In this document: positions 1 through 5,853 of the stretch, in pieces
How the letters are laid out: each line of letters opens with the position of its first letter
How positions within the stretch are numbered: position 1 is the first letter of the stretch
Position numbers and translations under genes: made by a program
The notes under the pieces: generated by a model
Told to the model about the DNA's origin: nothing
Databases searched by the model: none
The model's input: only the letters and a program-made list of their open reading frames with translations
Assembly: GCA_023301405.1 (NCBI GenBank)
Contig: JALZUX010000232.1
Span: forward strand, 1-7,069
Reading direction: 5' to 3'
DNA length: 7,069 bases
Origin: Granulosicoccaceae bacterium
Lineage (GTDB): Bacteria > Pseudomonadota > Gammaproteobacteria > Granulosicoccales > Granulosicoccaceae

Positions 1-12
1 TCGGTCCCACTA

Positions 13-813
13 ATGGCTCAGTTTAATATGGAAGCAAATCAGAGTGACTCGAATGATGAACTGGCAACTCGCAGCCTTCGTTCGTTGATTGTATTGGAAG
101 AGGTCGTCTCTCATTCAGCCCCGGTGACTGCCTACACCATTGGCCACAGCGTAAACCTGCCGAAACAGACTTTGCATCGAATTCTTACCACACTGACGCA
201 AGCCGGTTTTTTAGAGAAAGAGATCGATAGCGTCTCCTACAGCCCCGGCCCCCGATTAAGGCAAATGTCTGTGGGTATTATGTCTTCAGGGCCAAGTCGT
301 GAAATTCGAATGGCAATTTTAAATAGTCTGGCTCGTGATCTCGGGGAAACCTGTAACCTTGCGATCCCCGCTGAAGACGGCATGGTTTACCTTGAAAGAG
401 TGGAGACGCACTGGCCATTGCGAATTCAGTTGCCGATCGGTTCAACGGTTCCTTTTCATTGCACGGCCAGTGGCAAGTTGTACTTGAGTACTTTGTCGTC
501 GTCCAAGTTGAAGCGCATGGTTAATGCAGCGCACTTTGAGAAAAATACCGTCAATACAAAGACTGACCCCGCAAAGCTCATCGCAGAAATAAAACGCATT
601 CGTGCCAATGGCTACTCTGAGGACAATCAGGAGTTTATTCAAGGAATGCTGGCCGTCGCCGTGCCTATATTAAATTCTGAAGGCACTATGATGTCGACCC
701 TTGCGGTCCATGGGCCTTCAGCGCGATTAACGATGGATCGGGCGCGTGCGCATGTTGATCGCATGCGACAGGCGGCTGAGGATCTGTCGGCGGTAATCTG
801 TGATACAGATTAA
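13..813 (+). CDS. IclR-family transcriptional regulator
   Basis: A DNA-binding regulator of the IclR family, expected to act in the cytoplasm as a dimer or tetramer that senses a small metabolite. The 266-residue product has an N-terminal winged helix-turn-helix at about residues 20-80 (SLRSLIVLEEVV, then NLPKQTLHRILTTLTQAGFL, then the wing YSPGPRL). The IclR effector domain follows, with the typical HCTASGKLYLS stretch at 149-159 and GYSEDNQEFIQGMLAVAVPI at 200-219. Length and domain order are normal for the family. The ATG at 13 is the first visible start, but the frame stays open to base 1 and no Shine-Dalgarno site is visible in the 12 bases before it, so the true start could lie upstream; ATG at 28 is another option. 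It converges on selA, so nothing in the sequence ties it to the selenium genes. Its target and ligand cannot be told. Confidence 0.93.
   Translation: MAQFNMEANQSDSNDELATRSLRSLIVLEEVVSHSAPVTAYTIGHSVNLPKQTLHRILTTLTQAGFLEKEIDSVSYSPGPRLRQMSVGIMSSGPSREIRMAILNSLARDLGETCNLAIPAEDGMVYLERVETHWPLRIQLPIGSTVPFHCTASGKLYLSTLSSSKLKRMVNAAHFEKNTVNTKTDPAKLIAEIKRIRANGYSEDNQEFIQGMLAVAVPILNSEGTMMSTLAVHGPSARLTMDRARAHVDRMRQAAEDLSAVICDTD
794..812 (+). terminator. Hairpin overlapping the iclR stop codon, possible weak terminator
   Basis: TAATCTGT (794-801), GAT loop, ACAGATTA (805-812) form a perfect 8-bp stem that includes the last codons and the TAA stop of the regulator gene. A run of eight T follows only at 836-843, 23 bases beyond the stem, so this is not a classical intrinsic terminator. 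The stem would form in RNA from either strand. It could slow transcription, protect the mRNA 3' end, or simply reflect codon choice. Confidence 0.3.
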
Positions 814-888
814 ATAATAGTATTTGTTCAGCTAGTTTTTTTTGAAATCTGCTTTATTGCTCTATGAATATAGGGTGTTCTAAATAAT

Positions 889-950
889 TACAGCCCTACA
901 GCCCTACAGCCCTACAGCCCTACAGCCCTACAGCCCTACAGCCCTACAGC
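889..950. repeat. Tandem octamer array (CAGCCCTA), seven full copies
   Basis: Seven perfect head-to-tail copies of CAGCCCTA run from 891 to 946, with matching partial units on both sides (TA at 889-890, CAGC at 947-950). The array lies between the convergent iclR-type gene and selA, and it contains the selA stop codon (TAG, bases 946-944 on the - strand) and most of the selA 3' end. On the - strand, which is the selA mRNA sense, it reads as TAGGGCTG repeats: seven GGG tracts separated by five bases each. This fits the usual G-quadruplex pattern of GGG tracts with loops of 1-7 bases. The perfect identity of the copies suggests recent expansion by strand slippage. Because the stop codon lies in the first unit, changes in copy number would alter only the 3' UTR and not the protein. 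Confidence 0.95.
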
Positions 951-2353
951 AGTGACGGTAGTGCCTTAAGAGATTGAGCTATTTCATCTGTTGATTCAAG
1001 TGCACGGCAGTCAAAGCACAGGGCGTTGTTGCTTACGCGACCAACGATTGGTGTTGGTAACTGTCGAAACACACTGGCCAGCTTGGCAATGCTCATTTGT
1101 CCCGGGTTAATGTTGACCGAATGACTGTCGAGCGTTTTTGTTGGCAGTGAACCACTGCCTATCTGGCTTTGGCAATTTTCGATTGTGCAGCACATGGTTG
1201 CGGGAAGCAGTGCAGTGAGCAGTTCGTTTAAGACTGTAGCGGTTTTATATATTGCATCAGGACTTCTCGACAGCATTCGAAGGGCTGGTAATTCTGATTT
1301 TAATTGATCGGGCTTTGTATGCAGCCTTAATACCGCTTCAAGGGCGACCAAGGTGATTTTATCAAGCCGCATTGCGCGTTTCATCGGGTTTTTGTCGATC
1401 AGCTTAAGTAAGTCACGACGCCCGGCTATGATGCCGCATTGTGGGCCGCCAAGTAGTTTGTCACCACTGAACGTAATGACGTCGACGCCTTCTTTTATTG
1501 CATCCATGGCAGTACGCTCAGCGGGAAGCCCGAATGCTGTCAGATCAACCAGACTGCCGCTGCCTAGATCATCGATTAGAGGAATACCGGCTTCAGCAGC
1601 TATTGGGGCTAACTGTGCTGCACTAACACTTTGGTTAAAGCCATTGATTTCATAGTTGCTGGTATGCACTTTCATCAGTGCTGCGGTTTTTTTGCCGATA
1701 GCATCTTGATAATCTTTTAGGTGTGTTCGGTTGGTAGTGCCGACTTCATGTAACTTACATGATGCTTTTTTCATGATCGCTGGCATTCTGAACGAGCCGC
1801 CAATTTCTATCAGTTCGCCGCGCGAAACGACTACCTTTTTCTTTTTGGCTAAAGTGTTTAATACCAACAGAACAGCGGCAGCGTTGTTATTCACGGTGGT
1901 AGCCGCTTCTGCGCCGGTCAGTTGGCAGATCCAGTTTTCTACGTGATCATCGCGCCGACCACGTTTGCCGCTATGCAGGCTATATTCAAGGTTGCAGGCA
2001 CCTTTAGCAATGCTCAGCATGGCGTCAATGGCGGCTTGCGGGTAAGGAGCCCGACCAAGGTTTGTATGCAAAATAACGCCGGACAAATTAATGACTGGAC
2101 GTAAGGACGGAGAAAACAATTCATTCAGTGCGGCATCAGAGCGCTCCAGAAGAATGTCTGTCAGTGATTCACGGGTGGCATCAGTGATAGGATCAAGACG
2201 AATTTCAGTTCGCAATTGTTCTAGTTGCGCTTGTAATTCTTTCAGCAAAAAGCTTTTGCCAAATTGTTCAGTTAAGTGTTGGCTGCGCGCTTCCTTTAAC
2301 AGGCTGTCGATTGAAGGAAGTACACGCAGGTTTGATGAAGGGTCTTTATTCAT
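944..2353 (-). CDS. selA: L-seryl-tRNA(Sec) selenium transferase (SelA)
   Basis: A PLP enzyme that converts Ser-tRNA(Sec) to Sec-tRNA(Sec) using selenophosphate, in the cytoplasm as a large ring oligomer. The 469 residues match the normal length (E. coli about 463). The N-terminal tRNA-binding part shows LPSIDSLLKEAR (12-23), followed by RPVINLSGVILHTNLGRAPYP (85-105) and VVVSRGELIEIGGSFRMP (174-191). The PLP lysine is expected at K299 in FSGDKLLGGPQCGI (295-308). The ATG at 2353 gives an N-terminus that aligns with known SelA. No Shine-Dalgarno site is seen: the bases before the ATG are AACTTTTTTAT. The gene starts 9 bases after the stop of the selenoprotein gene, so it is probably in the same operon and perhaps translationally coupled to it. 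The TAG stop lies inside the octamer repeat array. The reading frame is intact and the assignment is firm. Confidence 0.97.
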   Translation of the reverse strand: MNKDPSSNLRVLPSIDSLLKEARSQHLTEQFGKSFLLKELQAQLEQLRTEIRLDPITDATRESLTDILLERSDAALNELFSPSLRPVINLSGVILHTNLGRAPYPQAAIDAMLSIAKGACNLEYSLHSGKRGRRDDHVENWICQLTGAEAATTVNNNAAAVLLVLNTLAKKKKVVVSRGELIEIGGSFRMPAIMKKASCKLHEVGTTNRTHLKDYQDAIGKKTAALMKVHTSNYEINGFNQSVSAAQLAPIAAEAGIPLIDDLGSGSLVDLTAFGLPAERTAMDAIKEGVDVITFSGDKLLGGPQCGIIAGRRDLLKLIDKNPMKRAMRLDKITLVALEAVLRLHTKPDQLKSELPALRMLSRSPDAIYKTATVLNELLTALLPATMCCTIENCQSQIGSGSLPTKTLDSHSVNINPGQMSIAKLASVFRQLPTPIVGRVSNNALCFDCRALESTDEIAQSLKALPSLL

Positions 2354-2362
2354 ATAAAAAAG

Positions 2363-3529
2363 TTAGTCGCGCCAGCGGTGCGGTACGGTAAATTTCTCAC
2401 CGAGATTTGCTAGCTTTGGGTCATCTGATTTCATATAGCGTGTCCGCAGTTCTCTAACCTGTTGGCCCAGTAAACTTTCAAGCCAGAACCAATCGTGCAC
2501 TTGTCTGCTGGCGGGGCTTCCTTTGCCCAGTGCCGCCTCAGCATAATAGGCCTTTAGGTCATCAATGGCGAGGCGAAGCATCAATGCAGGTGAAATTTCT
2601 TCTCGTGATGACGACAATTTTTCACCAGCCATAGCGCTGTCGAACAGGGCAGCCGCTTCTGCAATAGGAATTTTTGATACGCCAACTGATGTTCTGCTTT
2701 TGTTCACGCACTGGGCCTGGTAGAACGGCTTTAATGCAATGACTTCATTGGCAATGGTATCTGCGACGGCTACCTTTGGTGCGGCCCATTTCGGGTCGGG
2801 CGTTGCACGCGGGTCATCTTTTTCAAAGTCAACAATTGCGGGCTCGGTAAGTGTTTCAATAAGGCCCAGCGCCGTGGTTAAAACCTCGAGCTGAAATTTG
2901 CTGTCTTCCGGTCCACCTAACGGCCTACCAAATTCAAAGGAAACGGCTAGTGCTCGCGGTGGTTTTATTTTTTCCAAGTGTAATTTTACTAATCCAATCA
3001 CAACGGTGTTAATGCCTTGTTGTTCAATCCAATGTGCAATCACGCTCACGGCGCGAGTACAGTTTGGTCAAACAGGCAGCAGGCAAACAGCGTCTACATT
3101 GTTTTCTTTTAGCTGGGTGACCAATTGCTGAACATGCTCTTTCATTTCTTCAGGAGCAGTTGCCCCTAAAAAAGAATAGTGTTCTTTGGCAGCCGCACCG
3201 ATAATACCGTCATCGGCCAGTTGGCGCAGTCTTTCTCTTGGAAAAACGGTGTTGGCATCGGCGGCAAAGCCGGTTCGGTCGAAGTTAACTGAAATATGAT
3301 TGACTAGTAGGTCCCGATCCGTGTTGGCATTGGGGAAGCTGCGATAGCCAGCGGCGTTGCCACTGACGTTGTCATCGTGGCGGTTCATTAGGCCTGCACT
3401 TGAGATTAACGCAACCTTGCATTCTGTGAGGAGCTTTGGCGGTTCGAAAGCAGTTTGCTCGAAAGTCGGGCACTCCAGGGATTCGAGGTTCGCGCGTTCA
3501 GTCGCGACCACGTCTGTCAGTTTTGGCAT
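2363..3529 (-). CDS. GrdB/PrdB-like selenoprotein, with Sec encoded by in-frame UGA
   Basis: One gene of 388 residues read through an in-frame TGA at 3070-3068. Upstream of it lie 153 residues; downstream the same frame continues without a stop to TAA at 2365-2363. Sec154 sits in CLLPV-U-PNCTRAV, a UxxC redox motif. The family call (glycine/sarcosine/betaine/D-proline reductase selenoprotein, GrdB-type) rests on the UxxCTR site, DANTVFPRERLRQLADDGIIG (91-111), HYSFLG (117-122), NNVDAVCLLP just before Sec, and EFGRPLGGP (199-207). Members in clostridia make substrate-derived Schiff-base or selenoether intermediates in reductive deamination; whether this one does so is unknown, because no other reductase subunits are nearby. 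The start is ATG at 3529, preceded by GGTGG seven bases upstream. The gene heads an operon with selA and is divergent from selB. An annotation pipeline would probably call two ORFs, the second falsely starting at GTG 3049. No signal peptide is seen. Confidence 0.9.
3029..3067 (-). promoter_or_regulatory. Candidate bacterial SECIS hairpin
   Basis: SelB-dependent recoding in bacteria needs a stem-loop in the coding RNA just 3' of the UGA. Here the 39 bases after the TGA can fold with an outer stem CCAA (3067-3064) with TTGG (3032-3029), then TGT (3061-3059) with ACA (3035-3033). An apical stem CTC (3057-3055) with GAG (3047-3045) carries the loop GCGCCGT (3054-3048). The loop begins 13 bases after the UGA. 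A competing apical pairing CGC/GCG is also possible. The fold was drawn by eye, and the stems are short with internal loops. Position is the strongest support; the exact structure is uncertain. Confidence 0.4.
3068..3070 (-). other. Selenocysteine codon (in-frame UGA)
   Basis: The TGA at 3070-3068 on the - strand is followed in the same frame by CCA AAC TGT ACT CGC GCC GTG, giving U-P-N-C-T-R-A-V. The cysteine three residues later completes a UxxC pair. The GrdB-type protein similarity continues on both sides with no frame change, and selA and selB flank the gene. All of this favours selenocysteine over a nonsense mutation. Confidence 0.9.
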
Positions 3530-3550
3530 AAGATATCCACCATTTTTTGT

Positions 3551-3570
3551 GGCTTGCCTCGAGGCAGGCC
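3551..3570. promoter_or_regulatory. 20-base palindrome in the selenoprotein-selA leader
   Basis: GGCTTGCCTCGAGGCAGGCC is a nearly perfect inverted repeat: ten base pairs around the centre CTC/GAG, with one T/G position that would be a wobble pair in RNA. As RNA it would form an 8-bp stem with a TCGA loop. It lies 21 bases upstream of the selenoprotein ATG. The T6 tract (3543-3548) is on the wrong side to make a terminator: on the - strand the stem is followed by AAAAAA. It is better explained as an operator for a dimeric regulator or as a leader hairpin of the selenoprotein-selA mRNA. Confidence 0.5.
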
Positions 3571-3698
3571 TGAATTAACGAAAGTAACTACACCGAGGAG
3601 CCGGAAAATGGCTCTACACTATGATGATCATGGGTCTGCGTCCAGGCAGAATACAAGCCCTACGGCGCGAGCGACGGGTTATTGTCCATATTACTGGT

Positions 3699-3704
3699 TA
3701 TAAT
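3699..3704 (+). promoter_or_regulatory. Candidate -10 box for selB
   Basis: A perfect TATAAT at 3699-3704 faces selB, with TGG just upstream (3695-3697), close to but one base off an extended -10. No good -35 hexamer exists at 16-18 bases: the positions there read GGGTTA or similar. If used, transcription would start near 3711 and give selB a leader of about 108 bases. Confidence 0.35.
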
Positions 3705-3804
3705 TACCGGGTAAAGTACCAGCAGGTTCACTGTGTGGCTGCAACAGATTAAGGTAAAGATTCATCCCATGATAGTCCCATTCTCATGTAAACGTGCGTT
3801 GCAG

Positions 3805-3817
3805 GCTGGCCACCAGC
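3805..3817 (+). promoter_or_regulatory. Hairpin directly in front of the selB start codon
   Basis: GCTGG (3805-3809), CCA loop, CCAGC (3813-3817) form a perfect 5-bp GC-rich stem ending one base before the selB ATG. The only Shine-Dalgarno-like bases, AGG at 3803-3805, lie 13 bases before the ATG, too far if the RNA is unfolded, and the last G is part of the stem. The hairpin occupies the ribosome-binding region and could reduce or control selB translation. This was found by eye and could be chance. Confidence 0.35.
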
Positions 3818-3818
3818 G

Positions 3819-5804
3819 ATGATTGTAGCGACAGCAGGCCATGTGGATCATGGTAAGACAACGCTCATCAAAGGGCTGACCGGTGTTGACACTGATCGGC
3901 TACCCGAAGAGAAAAAGCGTGGGCTTTCCATTGACTTAGGGTTTGCATTTCTAACGCCAGAATCAGTCGATGGCGCTGGCGTTGATACAATCGGGTTTAT
4001 TGACGTGCCCGGCCATGAGAAATTTGTCCGCAATATGATTGCCGGTGTCGGCTCAATCGACCTTGCGCTGTTGGTAGTGGCCGCTGATGACGGCCCTATG
4101 CCCCAAACGCATGAACATTTAGCTATTCTGCAGTTGCTGGGGGTGGCGAGGGTTGTTGTGGTCCTGACTAAGGTCGATCTTGTTGAATCTGATCGATTAA
4201 TTGACGTTCAGCAGCAAATTCAAACCCTTCTGTCTGCTTCGGCATTCCCCAACGCTGATGTTTTTCCAGTGGCTGCGGGCGACAAGGGGGCTCTGATGGC
4301 ACTGAAAGAATGGATAATAAATCATGGCAGAGCGCTGCAAGCCAGAGGGTTGGTCGGGCACTTCAGGATGGCGATTGATCGCAGTTTCAGTGTGACCGGG
4401 GCGGGCTCAGTGGTTACCGGTACGGTTATCTCTGGTCGTGTGAAATTAGATGATTCTTTGGTGTTGGTTTCTAATCAAACACCGCTTCGGGTTAGAGGCA
4501 TACACGCTCAAAACAAGAAGGTTGAGCAGGCGGTTGTCGGGCAGAGATGCGCTGTGAATCTTACCGGTAGTGATTTAAAAAATGTAGAACTCAGGCGTGG
4601 GGACTGGCTGTCGTCCAATGAAAACCTAAGCGCAGTGCATGTAGTAGATGTGAGTGTGACGCCGGCACCGCAGTTTAAGTTGAAGCAAGCTGACTATTTT
4701 GCCAATGGTCTAAAGCATTGGACGTCAGCGCATTTGCATCTTGCGGCAGCGAGTGTGCCTTGCCGAATAGCATTGCTTGACTCAAAATTGTTGGCTCCCG
4801 GTGAGGTCGGTCTGGCCAGACTGATTTGTGAGCAACCGCTGGGTGCTGTGAATGGCGATAGATTTGTACTGCGTGATCAATCCGCACAATTCACCATTGC
4901 CGGAGGGGTGATTGTTGATCCTTACCCTCCACGCCGTGGACGCAGTCGCCCGCCAAGGCTTCAGATATTGAATGCCATGAATTTGCCTTTGGCGGCTCAG
5001 GGCGATGCAGTTTCGGTGGTGCCGCGGCCCCAAAATGCCCTGAAATCGTTACTGGAAGTATCAACCACAGGGATAGACTTGCAAATTTTTGCAGCAACTT
5101 ATAACTGTCGGCGGGAAGAGTTGATTGAATATTGCGCCAAGCTGGAAACTGAGACTTATGAACTTGGCGGGCAGTGGTGGGGTATTGATAGGCGGTCATT
5201 TGAAGGGTTGCAGCATCAAGTGCATTCAGCGCTAGATCAGTGGCACGCTAGTAATCCGAACGTTTTAGGCGCCAGCATCGAGCAGCTTTCAAGGGCTATA
5301 CCGGCTCGATTATCGACAGTTTTATTGACGCATACCATTAATACGATGATTGCTGCGAAGCAACTGTCAAAAAAAGCGGCGATGTATGCGATTGCGGCAT
5401 GGGAATCATCACTTGATGAAAAGCACGAATACTGGTGGGGGCAGTTGCAAAGCCTCTTTGTAGAAGGCGGTGATATAGCGCCACGAGTCACGCAAATATC
5501 TGAAGTATTGGATAAGCCTGCAGATGACATACTGCAAATTCTAAATACGTTTGTTGCACATGGGCGGCTGTACCGGGTGAGCGCCAATCGCTATTACACT
5601 CCAGATGTCTTGTATCGGCTGGCTTGTATCGGTGAGCGGTTATCGCAAGCCGATAATTTTACAGTGGCTGCTTTTCGTGATGAGTCCGGGGTAGGACGAA
5701 ACCTGGTGATTGAACTGCTGGAATTTTTTGATCGACAGCGTTTCACGCGCAGAGTAGGGCAGAAAAGAGCGCTAATTCAATCGGCCGATGCGGTTTTTAG
5801 TTAG
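3819..5804 (+). CDS. selB: Selenocysteine-specific elongation factor (SelB)
   Basis: A translational GTPase that carries Sec-tRNA(Sec) to the ribosome and binds the SECIS hairpin of selenoprotein mRNAs. It has 661 residues (E. coli about 614). The EF-Tu-like G domain has G1 GHVDHGKT (7-14), the SelB signature DRLPEEKKRGLSIDLGFAF (26-44), G3 DVPGH (62-66) and G4 TKVD (117-120). Domain II begins at FRMAIDRSFSVTGAGSVVTG (182-201), and domain III ends with DRFVLRDQSAQFTIAGG (347-363). The winged-helix region fills about 380-661. Its last module, AFRDESGVGRNLVIELLEFF then RFTRRVG, matches the SECIS-binding end of known SelB, so RNA recognition should be intact. ATG at 3819 gives the usual MIVATAGHVDHGKT start, and an in-frame TAA at 3789 excludes a long extension. 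It is divergent from the selenoprotein-selA operon, not in a selAB operon as in E. coli. Confidence 0.98.
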   Translation: MIVATAGHVDHGKTTLIKGLTGVDTDRLPEEKKRGLSIDLGFAFLTPESVDGAGVDTIGFIDVPGHEKFVRNMIAGVGSIDLALLVVAADDGPMPQTHEHLAILQLLGVARVVVVLTKVDLVESDRLIDVQQQIQTLLSASAFPNADVFPVAAGDKGALMALKEWIINHGRALQARGLVGHFRMAIDRSFSVTGAGSVVTGTVISGRVKLDDSLVLVSNQTPLRVRGIHAQNKKVEQAVVGQRCAVNLTGSDLKNVELRRGDWLSSNENLSAVHVVDVSVTPAPQFKLKQADYFANGLKHWTSAHLHLAAASVPCRIALLDSKLLAPGEVGLARLICEQPLGAVNGDRFVLRDQSAQFTIAGGVIVDPYPPRRGRSRPPRLQILNAMNLPLAAQGDAVSVVPRPQNALKSLLEVSTTGIDLQIFAATYNCRREELIEYCAKLETETYELGGQWWGIDRRSFEGLQHQVHSALDQWHASNPNVLGASIEQLSRAIPARLSTVLLTHTINTMIAAKQLSKKAAMYAIAAWESSLDEKHEYWWGQLQSLFVEGGDIAPRVTQISEVLDKPADDILQILNTFVAHGRLYRVSANRYYTPDVLYRLACIGERLSQADNFTVAAFRDESGVGRNLVIELLEFFDRQRFTRRVGQKRALIQSADAVFS

Positions 5805-5833
5805 CACCTACCTTTGATAAACCGGGGCAGTGA

Positions 5834-5853
5834 ATAACGCGGACTAGCGTTGT
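5834..5853. terminator. Weak hairpin between the convergent selB and metalloprotease genes
   Basis: ATAACGC (5834-5840) pairs with GCGTTGT (5847-5853) around the loop GGACTA, seven pairs including one T-G wobble. It overlaps the stop codon of the - strand gene. No T tract follows on either strand, so it is at best a weak bidirectional terminator or RNA 3'-end structure. Confidence 0.2.

Larger units (their letters stand above)
3571..3818. other. Divergent intergenic region between the selenoprotein gene and selB
   Basis: No gene was recognised here. I looked on both strands for tRNA-Sec (a UCA anticodon loop, a TTC T-loop and a long variable arm) and found no fit. The stretch holds small hairpins: GAGCC (3598-3602) with GGCTC (3610-3614), TCTGC (3635-3639) with GCAGA (3646-3650), the 8-base palindrome ATGATCAT (3624-3631), and GGTA (3710-3713) with TACC (3717-3720). 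It must contain the promoters for both divergent transcripts, but only the selB-side TATAAT is convincing. Confidence 0.6.

Noticed and set aside
889..950. CRISPR array or telomere-like repeat
   Set aside because: The units are 8 bases with no spacers, so it is a simple tandem repeat. The likeness of TAGGGCTG to eukaryotic telomere repeats is superficial.
1353..1655. Overlapping ORFs on the strand opposite selA, selB and the metalloprotease
   Set aside because: They are open only as shadows of well-supported genes, show no recognisable domains and lack initiation signals.
2363..3049. A separate protein starting at GTG 3049 on the - strand
   Set aside because: The frame is the direct continuation of the upstream ORF through one TGA, and the missing part contains the UxxC cysteine. 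No Shine-Dalgarno precedes GTG 3049. The selenocysteine reading explains everything.
2363..3529. Pseudogene by nonsense mutation
   Set aside because: The only interruption is a TGA at the position where the family carries Sec, both halves are otherwise intact, and selA and selB flank the gene.
3541..3570. Intrinsic terminator formed by the palindrome and the T6 tract
   Set aside because: On the + strand the T tract comes before the stem, and on the - strand the stem is followed by A6, so neither direction gives a stem followed by U.
3656..3663. An extra copy of the octamer (AGCCCTAC) in the selB leader
   Set aside because: A single 8-base match in a different setting is within chance, with no neighbouring units.
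3571..3818. A hidden selC (tRNA-Sec) gene between the selenoprotein gene and selB
   Set aside because: No matching acceptor stem about 90-100 bases apart, no UCA anticodon loop and no proper T-arm could be found on either strand. GGTTCACTG at 3725-3733 resembles a T-loop, but its flanks do not pair.
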